Made by a program: the position numbers and the translations under genes
The notes under the pieces: generated by a model
What the model was told of the DNA's origin: nothing
The model's input: only the letters and a program-made list of their open reading frames with translations
Databases searched by the model: none
Part shown: positions 41,424 through 49,017 of the stretch, piece after piece
How the letters are laid out: every line of letters starts with the position of its first letter
How positions within the stretch are numbered: position 1 is the stretch's first letter
From: Rhodanobacteraceae bacterium
Lineage (GTDB): Bacteria > Pseudomonadota > Gammaproteobacteria > Xanthomonadales > Rhodanobacteraceae
Length of the DNA stretch: 64,000 nucleotides
Direction: 5' to 3'
NCBI GenBank assembly: GCA_016790075.1
Contig: JAEUPP010000057.1
Location: forward strand, 78,681-142,680

Positions 41424-43100
41424 TCATCGCGTAACGACAGTTTCCAGCAGCGAAATACCGTCCTGCTTTGCGGTCAGCGTGAACTCGGCGTGATCGATGT
41501 ATTTCTCGTAGAGCTTGAACAGCTGCTTTTGCGTGTCGTAGTCGGCGCGTTGTTCCTCGGGAAGCATCTGCGCTGTCATATCGAACACGCTGCCGAGGCG
41601 GGCATACATGGCGCCGGCAAAGTACGCGCGCATAAATACGGGTTCGTTGGCTGCTGGGGCGCTCAGGAATGCGCTCAAGGTCGCCTCCTCCCCGGCGCCG
41701 GCCGACACAGCGAGCGCGCGATCGTTCATGGCGAAGAACAGAGGGGGCACGGGCGGAGGTGCGACGCCGGGTGGCAGGGCAATCGGCTTGCCATCTGCAG
41801 TCAGCTTCAGGTCCTTGAGGCCTGGCAATGCGAGCTGGGCCATGGCGACGGCTCCGGCAGGGTTATTGAGGGCGATGACGGCCTTGCCACCGATTTCCGG
41901 CGTGGTTATGCCGGCGGCAAAATCCAGCTTGCTCAGGGTCAGGCGCAGTCCATCCAGGTCACTGGCCGGCGGCGGTATCGTCGTGTCGAGGCTTTGCTTG
42001 AGTTTGGCGAAGCTCTCATTCAGCTCGGCAAGGTCGGCGCAGGCATAGGGCTGATCAACCACTGCTTTGGCCTGCTTGAACCAGAACGCCTTTTGTTTGA
42101 GCACTGGCAGCGAAAGCGAGAAATCAACCAGGCCTTCTAACTTGGCGCCCGTTCCGGGGGCCGCCGTGAGGCTGGCCGCAAATTCCTTGGCCAGGGCTGG
42201 TTCCATTTCCAGCTGGGCATGAATGGTCATGCGCTTGGCGGCTAGCTCCGTATAGCCTAGGACCATGCGTGGAAATTTCGCCGCAATCGAGCGTGCCTCC
42301 GCCTTGCAGGTCGGGTCCATCGCCGGCAGTTCCTTGCCGAACACGGCGTTGGAGATTTCGCGCCGCAGCGGGTCATTCGCATCGCCGAGAAAGTCCGTGA
42401 GGCGCAACACGTCAACATAGCCCGAGCTGTAAGGGGTATAGCCGTAGCGCTTGTTCAGAGTCGCTAGGTTTTGGATGTCAAAAGCCTTGGCCGGCCGCGT
42501 AATGCCCAGCAATTGCCGGCGCACGTCGTCGCTGACCGCCGTTGGGGCTGCGCTGAGCACGAGCTGGTTGTCGATGATCGCTATGAGAAACTGCACTTTT
42601 TCGATCGTGATCGCCCAGTAGTCGAGTTCGCCGAGCTTGGCCTTGGGCAACTGGGCACCGGCCTTGGTTTCCACGCGCGTGATCGCCGCGCGTAGCGCGT
42701 TCGGGTCGGCAAGTTGTATGCGCGCGACGGGCAGGACGCCGACGCCGAACAACGCGGCGTGCGTAGATCCCTTGATACCCAACTGCTCCGTTGTGCCCGC
42801 ATTGACGTGGGTCGATACTTCCTCAAGCACAGCACGCGCCGCCTTGACAGCGGCGGCATCCTTTTCTGGCGCTTTGTCGAGCATGCGTTGGTACATGCTC
42901 AGCGACAGCGGCCAGGACTCACGCGTCAGCTGCGACCATTGATCCACCACCGGCTGCGGAATGGGTTCAAGATTGGCGAACAGGTACGGCGTATCCGCGG
43001 GGACAAAAGCCAGCGGTGAATCGCTGGCAGGTTGCTTGCTGCAGGCGGCGAGCGTCAGCAACAGGACAAGTGGGACGGTGCGGCGAGCGTAGGCGTACAT
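41424..43100 (-). CDS. Putative lipoprotein of unknown function (DUF3352-like)
   Basis: 558 residues from the ATG at 43100. The signal peptide ends in a lipobox VLLLTLAACSK, so the mature N-terminal Cys is probably lipidated. The mature start PLAFVPADTPYLFANLEPIP and the alternation of long amphipathic helices and strands (LDYWAITIEKVQFLIAIIDNQLVLS) recall DUF3352 proteins, whose role is unknown; this similarity is from memory and weak. A Pro-rich stretch PPGVAPPPVPPLFFAMND is near residue 450. It stands between pilU and pyrB, facing pilU, where other gammaproteobacteria carry pyrC-type genes. Confidence 0.7.
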   Translation of the reverse strand: MYAYARRTVPLVLLLTLAACSKQPASDSPLAFVPADTPYLFANLEPIPQPVVDQWSQLTRESWPLSLSMYQRMLDKAPEKDAAAVKAARAVLEEVSTHVNAGTTEQLGIKGSTHAALFGVGVLPVARIQLADPNALRAAITRVETKAGAQLPKAKLGELDYWAITIEKVQFLIAIIDNQLVLSAAPTAVSDDVRRQLLGITRPAKAFDIQNLATLNKRYGYTPYSSGYVDVLRLTDFLGDANDPLRREISNAVFGKELPAMDPTCKAEARSIAAKFPRMVLGYTELAAKRMTIHAQLEMEPALAKEFAASLTAAPGTGAKLEGLVDFSLSLPVLKQKAFWFKQAKAVVDQPYACADLAELNESFAKLKQSLDTTIPPPASDLDGLRLTLSKLDFAAGITTPEIGGKAVIALNNPAGAVAMAQLALPGLKDLKLTADGKPIALPPGVAPPPVPPLFFAMNDRALAVSAGAGEEATLSAFLSAPAANEPVFMRAYFAGAMYARLGSVFDMTAQMLPEEQRADYDTQKQLFKLYEKYIDHAEFTLTAKQDGISLLETVVTR

Positions 43101-43196
43101 AACGTTTTCCCAGGGTTGGCACACAATGCGGACGTGACGGTCCGGTCGCACAGCAGAAGTCCAATACGGCGCGATAACCAGTCGTGGCGGTGTAGG

Positions 43197-44147
43197 TCAA
43201 CTATCGAGCAGTTCTGCCAGCACGGCCATGCGCACGAATACACCATTGCTGACTTGTTCCAGAATGCACGATTGCGAACCGTCTGCCACGGCCGAGGCGA
43301 TTTCCACTTCACGATTGATCGGCCCCGGGTGCATGACCAGGCAGTCGGGGCGGGCCAGGCGCAGACGGCGCGCGTCAAGACCATAGCGCGCGTAGTACGC
43401 CTGCTCCGACGGCACAAAGGCCTGCTCCATGCGTTCTTTTTGCAGGCGCAGCATGATCACCACGTCAATGCCGGCCAGTGCCGTGTCGAAATCCTCGACG
43501 ATCTCGCAGCCGGGCAACTCGGCCTGCGACGGCAGCAGGTTGGCCGGCGCGCAGACGCGCAAGGTGCCGACACCGAGCGCACGCAGCGCGTGGATATCCG
43601 AACGGGCGACGCGCGAATGCAGTATGTCACCGCAGATCAATACACGCAGGGCACTGAAGTCCGGGCGGTGCCGCCGTATCGTGTATACGTCCAGCAATCC
43701 CTGCGTCGGGTGGGCATTGTTGCCGTCACCTGCGTTGATCACGCTGGCTGTCCCGCGCACATGGCGTGCAAGGAATTCCGCGGTTCCGTTTTCCTTGTGG
43801 CGCACGACGAAAGCGTCGCAATGCATGGCTTCAAGCGTGTGCAAGGTGTCGACGAGGCTTTCGCCCTTGGCCGTCGACGAACTCGCGATGTCGAAGTTGA
43901 TGACATCGGCACCGAGGCGCTTGGCGGCGAGATCAAAAGAGGTACGCGTGCGCGTGGAGTTTTCAAAGAACAGATTGATGACAGTCCGACCCTGCAGCAG
44001 GTCGAGCTTGTGGTGCCGGGCTAACCATTCTTCGCGCAGCGCATCAGCGCGGTCCAGCAATCGTACGACCTGGGCCGTGCTCAGGGCGTCGAGGCTGATG
44101 AGGTGGCGCGGCCGGCGCGGCGTTTCGGGTTGGTCGGAAGACGTCAT
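43197..44147 (-). CDS. pyrB: Aspartate carbamoyltransferase catalytic chain PyrB
   Basis: 316 residues. It condenses carbamoyl phosphate with aspartate in pyrimidine synthesis. The carbamoyl-phosphate motif FFENSTRTRTSFDLAAKRLG, the SSSTAKGESL loop (Ser and Lys donated across subunits), NAGDGNNAHPTQGLLD and VMHPGPINREVEI are intact. In Pseudomonas a pyrR gene lies between ruvX and pyrB and a pyrC-like gene follows; both are missing here, and pyrB overlaps ruvX by 4 bp. Confidence 0.98.
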   Translation of the reverse strand: MTSSDQPETPRRPRHLISLDALSTAQVVRLLDRADALREEWLARHHKLDLLQGRTVINLFFENSTRTRTSFDLAAKRLGADVINFDIASSSTAKGESLVDTLHTLEAMHCDAFVVRHKENGTAEFLARHVRGTASVINAGDGNNAHPTQGLLDVYTIRRHRPDFSALRVLICGDILHSRVARSDIHALRALGVGTLRVCAPANLLPSQAELPGCEIVEDFDTALAGIDVVIMLRLQKERMEQAFVPSEQAYYARYGLDARRLRLARPDCLVMHPGPINREVEIASAVADGSQSCILEQVSNGVFVRMAVLAELLDS

Positions 44148-44590
44148 GTGGGATAGGCGAGCCAGGTTTCGGTTATTACTTCAGCCGCCACCGCATCGAT
44201 GTCAGCTGCATGTTTCTTCTTTGCGACGCCGGCGGCGCGCCGCTGGGCGAAGCGGCGCGCCGCTTCGATCGAGCTGCGGCGCTCATCGACGAGGTGTAGC
44301 GGTAGTGTGTAACGCTTGATCAGCGCAGCTGCGAACGCACGTGCGCCGCGGCTCGCGGATTGTTCCTGGCCATCGAGCGTCAGCGGCAGCCCGACCAGCA
44401 GCACCTCGGGTTGCCAATCGCGAATCCATTGCTCGATGCGCTCCCAGTCGGGGCCACTACTACCGTTCGTGGCAACGCCTAGCGGTCGCGCTGTGCCGGT
44501 TAGGCGATTGCCCAGTGCGACGCCGATATGACGGCTGCCGTAATCGAATCCCAGCACGTTCACGCTTGCCGTCCGTACGCGTAGCGACAC
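44144..44590 (-). CDS. ruvX: RuvX/YqgF, putative pre-16S rRNA processing nuclease
   Basis: 148 residues; the frame opens with GTG at 44590, 3 bp after the yqgE stop, and GTG codons a few residues further in are alternatives. The RNase H-like core has VLGFDYGSRHIGVALGN (first catalytic Asp), LLVGLPLTLDGQE, the second acidic residue in LVDERRSS and the third in HAADIDAVAAE. YqgF is linked to 16S rRNA 5'-end maturation. Overlap with pyrB and contact with yqgE indicate one operon. Confidence 0.96.
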   Translation of the reverse strand: MSLRVRTASVNVLGFDYGSRHIGVALGNRLTGTARPLGVATNGSSGPDWERIEQWIRDWQPEVLLVGLPLTLDGQEQSASRGARAFAAALIKRYTLPLHLVDERRSSIEAARRFAQRRAAGVAKKKHAADIDAVAAEVITETWLAYPT

Positions 44591-44593
44591 ACG

Positions 44594-45160
44594 CTAGGCA
44601 TGACCGGCGTAGTCCGTCAGCTGCGCCATGCTGCTGACTCCCAGCAACGCCGCAGCGGCGCCCCAGCGCTCGCTCAGAGGTGTTTCAAACAGCAATTGCT
44701 CGTGCACCGAGGCCGTGAGCCAGGCGTTGTCGAGCAGCTCCTGTTCGAGTTGACCGGGGCTCCAGCCGGCGTAGCCGAGCGCGACGACTGCGTGGCTCGG
44801 GCCTTCGCCCGCGGCCATCGCAATCAGGATGTCGCGCGACGTGGTTACTGAAATGCGCTCGGAAATGCGGAACGAGGATTCCCAGTGGCCACAGGGCGCG
44901 TGCAACACGAAGCCGCGTTCCGGTTGTACGGGTCCACCGATCAGGACGGGAGCGTCATTGACCTCGCCGATAGTGGACGAAAGGTTCATCTGGGCGAGCA
45001 CGTCACCAAGGCGGTATTCCGATAGCCGGTTGACGAGCAAACCCATTGCGCCGTCTTCGTTATGCTGGCAGACGAAGGCAACGCCTCGGGCAAAATTCGG
45101 ATCGCGCATCGCCGGCATCGCGATGAGCAGCTGATTGGACAGCGAGGCGAGGGAGCTCAT
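44594..45160 (-). CDS. yqgE: YqgE/AlgH family protein
   Basis: 188 residues. The family pattern is clear: LSNQLLIAMPAMRDPNFARGV (read in parts), VAFVCQHNEDGAMGLLVNR, PVLIGGPVQPERGFVLH and ALGYAGWSPGQLEQELLDNAWL. Function unknown; it almost always precedes ruvX. There is no ribosome site before the ATG; instead TACAAT ends 6 bases upstream, compatible with a leaderless message. Confidence 0.96.
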   Translation of the reverse strand: MSSLASLSNQLLIAMPAMRDPNFARGVAFVCQHNEDGAMGLLVNRLSEYRLGDVLAQMNLSSTIGEVNDAPVLIGGPVQPERGFVLHAPCGHWESSFRISERISVTTSRDILIAMAAGEGPSHAVVALGYAGWSPGQLEQELLDNAWLTASVHEQLLFETPLSERWGAAAALLGVSSMAQLTDYAGHA

Positions 45161-45166
45161 GGCGGG

Positions 45167-45172
45167 ATTGTA
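45167..45172 (-). promoter_or_regulatory. Possible -10 box for a leaderless yqgE-ruvX-pyrB transcript
   Basis: On the minus strand TACAAT is separated from the yqgE ATG by only CCCGCC. Transcription would start at or next to the A of the ATG. The -35 region is poor, so this is a suggestion only. Confidence 0.35.
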
Positions 45173-45288
45173 ACGGGATTCTCCGGCACGGTTTCGCCGC
45201 AGTGCCTGTTATTGCGAAGCCGCATCCGGTGTTGCGGCAAGCCTGGCGACTCCCGGTGGATCGACGCAACCCGGGCTCGAACACCGGG

Positions 45289-46152
45289 TTAGCGATTGCG
45301 CAGTACGTCGCCGGGCAGGAACTGCCAGGTACGCGTGATATACAGCTCGTCGATGTCTTCCTCGGTCTTGGGGATGGCTGGAAATGGCGCAGCGAGCTGC
45401 ACGATGCGCTGCACCGCGTCGTCGAGAATCTTGTGTCCGGACCCCTGGATCACGTCCATGCGCTTGACCGTCCCGTCCTTGTTCAGCGTAACGGTCAGCA
45501 AGACGTCGCCGTGCAACTGCTGGCGGCGCGCGTCGTCGGGGTAGTTCAGATTGCCGATGCGCTCGATGCGCGCCGCCCAGCCGGCAAGATAGGAAGCGTA
45601 GGCGTATTCCTTGGTGTTGGCAGAGAGAAACTTCTTTTTCGGTCGCTTGGCATAGAGTTCTCGCTGGCGTTGGTATTCCTGCGCGAGCTGGGCCATCTCT
45701 GCATTCTTTTCGATGAGTTCCCGCGCCGCGGGTTTGGGCAAGGCTGGCGATTCCGGCGCTTCGCGCGCGGTTGTCACGGCGAAGTCAGCTTTCTTCTGGG
45801 TCAGCACTTCAGCTGGCGTCGCCGGCGTCGGGCGCGGCGCGCCTGCTTCGAGCGGGCGTGGTGCCAGGCCGGGAGTTGGCTTGGGCAGGGGGCTGGACAG
45901 TGGGTCAGCCGGGCGGCGTGCTTCGTCCCTGTCGCCGCCGCCGGAGTTGTTGCTCTGGGCGAGAAAATCCGCCTTGTCGGGTTTTTCCCGGTTGGTGGAT
46001 TGGATCAGGATCACGTCCAGCGCCGGCAAGCGCGAGGCGGGTGTCGTATAGGTGAACGTGACGCCAAGCACGACGACTGCGTGTGCGATCAGTGAAAACA
46101 GCAGGGTCACGCCAAGGCGATCGGCGCCGGGCGCGGGTCGGGTTGTGCTCAC
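45289..46152 (-). CDS. tonB: TonB-type energy transducer (TonB3-like)
   Basis: 287 residues. An N-terminal signal anchor (TLLFSLIAHAVVVLGVTF, with the His-containing SLIAHA face expected for ExbB/ExbD contact) is followed by a Pro-rich periplasmic spacer and a coiled segment LIEKNAEMAQLAQEYQRQRE. The C-terminal TonB fold is YASYLAGWAARIERIGNLNYP, GDVLLTVTLNKDGTV and the Pro-rich end. In P. aeruginosa the TonB3 at the same place beside gshB and pilG is required for normal twitching. It overlaps gshB by 4 bp. Confidence 0.93.
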   Translation of the reverse strand: MSTTRPAPGADRLGVTLLFSLIAHAVVVLGVTFTYTTPASRLPALDVILIQSTNREKPDKADFLAQSNNSGGGDRDEARRPADPLSSPLPKPTPGLAPRPLEAGAPRPTPATPAEVLTQKKADFAVTTAREAPESPALPKPAARELIEKNAEMAQLAQEYQRQRELYAKRPKKKFLSANTKEYAYASYLAGWAARIERIGNLNYPDDARRQQLHGDVLLTVTLNKDGTVKRMDVIQGSGHKILDDAVQRIVQLAAPFPAIPKTEEDIDELYITRTWQFLPGDVLRNR

Positions 46153-47096
46153 GCGAGTTTGCTTTCGATGCAGTCGAACAGGGTTCCTGCGATGTTAAGC
46201 CCGAACTGGGTGTCGAGTTCGCGGATACAGGTCGGAGACGTGACGTTGATCTCGGTTAGCCAGTCACCAATCACGTCCAGGCCGACGAAAATCATGCCGC
46301 GACGCTTGAGTTCCGGACCGACCTGAGCAGCGATCCAGCGGTCGCGATCGCTTAGCGGGCGGCCTTCACCACGGCCGCCGGCGGCCAGATTGCCGCGGAA
46401 GTCGTCGCCCTGTGGGATGCGTGCCAGCGCGTAGGGTATGGGCTCGCCATCTATGAGCAGGATGCGCTTGTCGCCGTCGGCAATTTGCGGCAGGTACTGC
46501 TGGGCAAGAGCGAACGATCTGCCGTTCGAGGTCAACGTCTCCAGGATGGAGTTCAGGTTCGGGTCGTTGTGGTGCGAGCGGAAGATGCCGCGACCGCCCA
46601 TGCCGTCCAGTGGCTTGAGCACGACCTGGCCGTATTCCGCGACGAAGCGGCGCAATTCACCGCGGTCGCGTGCAACCAGTGTTGGGGCGCAACATGCGGC
46701 GAACGACTGGGTGTAGAGCTTTTCGTTCATGTCGCGCAGTCCGCGCGGATCATTCGCAATCAGGGTGCCGGCCTGCTGGGCCAGCTCCAGCACCATGGTG
46801 TCGTAGACAAATTGCGGGTCGACCGGTGGATCCTTGCGCGCGAGTACCAGGTCAACCGAGCTCAGCGGTTGCCACTGTGCCGCTTCCAGCGTGAACCACT
46901 GGTAGGGATCATCCTTGACCGTCAGTGGGGCCAGCCGCGCCCAGGCCTGACCGGCGCGGATCGCCAGGTCGCCCTGGGTGCAGTAGCGTAGCTGCCAGCC
47001 ACGACGCTGCGCCTCGAGCAACATCGCAAGGGTTGAGTCCTTTTTGGGCGTAATCGAGGCGATGGGATCCATCAGCACAGCGAGGCTGCGGGACAT
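46149..47096 (-). CDS. gshB: Glutathione synthetase GshB
   Basis: 315 residues. It adds glycine to gamma-glutamylcysteine with ATP. MSRSLAVLMDPIASITPKKD is the characteristic start; the ATP-grasp core shows VVLKPLDGMGGRGIF, LAQQYLPQIADGDKRILLIDGEP and INVTSPTCIRELD. It is the first gene of gshB-tonB and diverges from pilG across about 300 bp containing a dyad and the likely pilG promoter. Confidence 0.98.
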   Translation of the reverse strand: MSRSLAVLMDPIASITPKKDSTLAMLLEAQRRGWQLRYCTQGDLAIRAGQAWARLAPLTVKDDPYQWFTLEAAQWQPLSSVDLVLARKDPPVDPQFVYDTMVLELAQQAGTLIANDPRGLRDMNEKLYTQSFAACCAPTLVARDRGELRRFVAEYGQVVLKPLDGMGGRGIFRSHHNDPNLNSILETLTSNGRSFALAQQYLPQIADGDKRILLIDGEPIPYALARIPQGDDFRGNLAAGGRGEGRPLSDRDRWIAAQVGPELKRRGMIFVGLDVIGDWLTEINVTSPTCIRELDTQFGLNIAGTLFDCIESKLA

Positions 47097-47403
47097 GCAC
47101 GCATTTCCTGGCGGAAGGGGAGGACGCGGATGATGCCCGCGTAGGTGCCATCTGTACTAGCATCGCGTTAGACTCACCCCGGCATATGGGGAGTGCCGCC
47201 GGAACGAGGTTCCTAAGCGACGGCGGTAACTTAGGCGATTAACTTGACAGGTTTGCTGACTAGCGGTTAAACAGCGGTAGAGCCCAGCTACATCGCCCCG
47301 TGCCGCGCTGTGGCAAGGCTGCGAGGCAACGTCGCCGTGGAAATGGCAGGACTCGTGCATGGGGATTCCCCCGTGCCACAGACTCGGGTGGCTTGGAGGG
47401 TAC
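47097..47403. promoter_or_regulatory. gshB / pilG divergent control region with two inverted repeats
   Basis: 307 bp without a gene. CCTAAG (47212-47217), 12-bp spacer, CTTAGG (47230-47235) form a dyad nested inside CCGCCG ... CGGCGG. Next to it lies a sigma-70-like promoter towards pilG: TTGACA (47244-47249), 17-bp spacer, TTAAAC (47267-47272). A second hairpin, GCATGGGG, loop ATTC, CCCCGTGC (47357-47376), ends 27 bp before the pilG start and would be in its 5' UTR. Confidence 0.55.
47244..47272 (+). promoter_or_regulatory. pilG: Likely sigma-70 promoter of pilG
   Basis: A perfect -35 TTGACA and a weaker -10 TTAAAC at the optimal 17-bp spacing. Transcription from about 47280 would give a 5' UTR of some 125 nt. 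The CCTAAG/CTTAGG dyad ends 8 bp before the -35, a good place for a regulator. Confidence 0.5.
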
Positions 47404-47808
47404 GTGGAAGACGCGACGAAATCGGGCAGTCTGAGCGGCATGAAGGTCATGGTCATCGATGACTCTAAGACCATCCGTCGTACGGCCGAGACGCTGCTCA
47501 AAAAGGAAGGCGCCGATGTCGTAACCGCGACCGACGGCTTTGAGGCGCTGGCCAAGATCTCCGATCACCAGCCGCACATTATTTTTGTCGACATCATGAT
47601 GCCGCGCCTGGACGGCTATCAGACGTGTGCGCTGATCAAGAACAATCAGATGTTCAAGGGGACGCCTGTCATCATGCTGTCGTCCAAGGACGGATTGTTC
47701 GACAAGGCCCGCGGTCGCATCGTCGGCTCGGAACAGTATTTGACTAAACCGTTTACCCGGGAAGAACTGCTCGGCGCCATCCGGCGTCATGTAGATCTCA
47801 AGACGTGA
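47404..47808 (+). CDS. pilG: Twitching response regulator PilG (CheY-like)
   Basis: 134 residues if started at GTG 47404, behind GGAGGG; this matches the usual PilG length, whereas the ATG at 47359 lacks a ribosome site. It is a stand-alone receiver: KVMVIDDSKTIRRTAETLL, phospho-acceptor Asp in FVDIMMPRLDGYQTC, Ser-Ser in IMLSSKDGLFDKARG and Lys in YLTKPFTREELL, a near-consensus PilG. PilG is phosphorylated by ChpA and promotes pilus extension and cAMP production. It is the first gene of the Pil-Chp cluster. Confidence 0.96.
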   Translation: MEDATKSGSLSGMKVMVIDDSKTIRRTAETLLKKEGADVVTATDGFEALAKISDHQPHIIFVDIMMPRLDGYQTCALIKNNQMFKGTPVIMLSSKDGLFDKARGRIVGSEQYLTKPFTREELLGAIRRHVDLKT

Positions 47809-47839
47809 GGCGAAGGCGACGGTTTTTTGGGGTAGTTCT

Positions 47840-48002
47840 GATTAAGTCGGAATTGGTGTTTTGAGTCGTGGGGCCTCCACAATTACCCAGGGGGCGATCA
47901 AACGCCTGGAAGGCAAGCGTTTGACGGGGTTGTAGAGACAAGCAGCAGGGCAAGGAGCCCCGCTGTGGGCACTTGTTCAGACCTTCCTTTAGGAGTAACG
48001 CC
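47840..48002 (+). ncRNA. Candidate structured RNA leader of pilH (homologous to the pilT leader)
   Basis: Shared blocks with the pilT leader: AAGTCGGAAT (47844-47853), GCAAGCGTTTG then GTTGTA, CAGCAGGGCAAGGAGCC, and GGCACTTGTTCAGACCTTCC (47968-47987). The distance from the first block to the following ATG is 159 bp here and 156 bp at pilT. The inner hairpin is TCAAACGC (47898-47905), 11-nt loop, GCGTTTGA (47917-47924), where A-T replaces the G-C pair of pilT. A further hairpin is GCAGC-A-GGGC, loop AAGGA, GCCC-C-GCTGT. The leader ends with CCTTCCTTTAGGAG, anti-ribosome-site and ribosome site in series. Confidence 0.6.
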
Positions 48003-48047
48003 ATGGCGCTCACAGGGGGAAGCGATGGCTCACATTTTGATCATTGA
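48003..48047 (+). CDS. Small upstream ORF overlapping the pilH start (14 codons)
   Basis: ATG at 48003, 7 bases after AGGAG, reads MALTGGSDGSHFDH and stops at TGA 48045-48047, 22 nt inside pilH in another frame. The ATG is at the place that corresponds to the PilT start in the homologous leader. Translation of this ORF would carry ribosomes across the pilH start and could couple pilH to the leader state. Confidence 0.45.
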   Translation: MALTGGSDGSHFDH

Positions 48048-48390
48048 CGATTCGCCGACCGATATCCGCGTGTTTACGACGCTGCTGGAAAAGGCGGGGC
48101 ATCGTGTCAGCAGTGCGGGGAATGCCGAGGACGGCATCGCCGCTGTAAGGCGTGAGCGGCCGGATCTCGTCATCATGGACGTGATCATGCCGGGCATGAA
48201 CGGCTTCCAGGCAACACGCACCTTGAGTCGTGATGAAGCCACGGCGCATATTCCTATCGTCATCATTACGACGAAATCGATGGAAACAGACCGGGTATGG
48301 GGTCTGCGCCAGGGAGCCAAAGATTTTGTTACCAAGCCGGTGAGTGAGAAGGAACTGCTCGCTCGCATCCAAAACCTGTTGCCGAGTTGA
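48025..48390 (+). CDS. pilH: Twitching response regulator PilH (CheY-like)
   Basis: 121 residues from the ATG at 48025, which has its own AGGGGGA 5 bases upstream; the upstream in-frame codons cross the RNA leader and are not protein-like. The receiver has ILIIDDSPTDIRVF, phospho-acceptor Asp in VIMDVIMPGMNGFQ, Thr-Thr in IITTKSMETDRVWG and Lys in FVTKPVSEKELL, as in PilH. It acts as the second output or phosphate sink of ChpA, opposing PilG. It follows pilG by 216 bp, which is the structured leader. Confidence 0.96.
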   Translation: MAHILIIDDSPTDIRVFTTLLEKAGHRVSSAGNAEDGIAAVRRERPDLVIMDVIMPGMNGFQATRTLSRDEATAHIPIVIITTKSMETDRVWGLRQGAKDFVTKPVSEKELLARIQNLLPS

Positions 48391-48401
48391 GCGTCTACTC
48401 C

Positions 48402-48956
48402 ATGTCCGCAACGACCGACACGCTGCAACTGACTCCGTTTGAAGTGCTCGCCGATTACGAGCGCCGCAGTCTTGCGCACATTGCGGGCATGCCCGAGGAA
48501 GTCGAGGCCTCCGGGCTCTGGCGTGGCATCGGTTTTCGGGTGGGCTCGCGCTATCTCGTATCGAGCATTGCCGAAGTCAACGAAATCCTGACCTTCCCCC
48601 AGCTGACCATTGTGCCGGGGACAAGACCTTGGTTGCTCGGTGTCGCGAACGTGCGCGGCAATCTCGTACCCATCGTGGATCTGCGCAACTTTGTTGAAGC
48701 CGAACGCAGCCAGCTGGCTGATTCGAGCCGTGTACTCATCATTCGCCAGCACGGCGGCAGCGTAGGTCTGCTGGTTGATGAAGTGCTGGGGCAACGCAAT
48801 TTTTCCGACGAACAACGAGCAGAGGCCGAGGCGGAGTCCGATGCGCGCTACGGCCGCTTCGTGCCTGAGCGCTATCAGCTCGGGGATGTGTTCTGGGGTC
48901 TGTTCAGCATGGCCGCGTTGGTCCGCACTCCGGAATTCTTGCAAGCATCGGCGTAA
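48402..48956 (+). CDS. pilI: CheW-like adaptor PilI
   Basis: 184 residues from the ATG at 48402; a TTG 15 bases earlier overlapping the pilH stop is an alternative. A single CheW domain is visible: GFRVGSRYLVSSIAEVNEIL, LGVANVRGNLVPIVDLRNF and VGLLVDEVLGQRNF. It couples PilJ to ChpA. The C-terminal part (RYQLGDVFWGLFSMAALV) is typical for PilI. Confidence 0.95.
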   Translation: MSATTDTLQLTPFEVLADYERRSLAHIAGMPEEVEASGLWRGIGFRVGSRYLVSSIAEVNEILTFPQLTIVPGTRPWLLGVANVRGNLVPIVDLRNFVEAERSQLADSSRVLIIRQHGGSVGLLVDEVLGQRNFSDEQRAEAEAESDARYGRFVPERYQLGDVFWGLFSMAALVRTPEFLQASA

Positions 48957-49017
48957 TCCCGCGCGCGTCCAGCCACAAAGACGCGGGGCGAACTCATTAG
49001 GCTGTTGAGGTGAAGGC

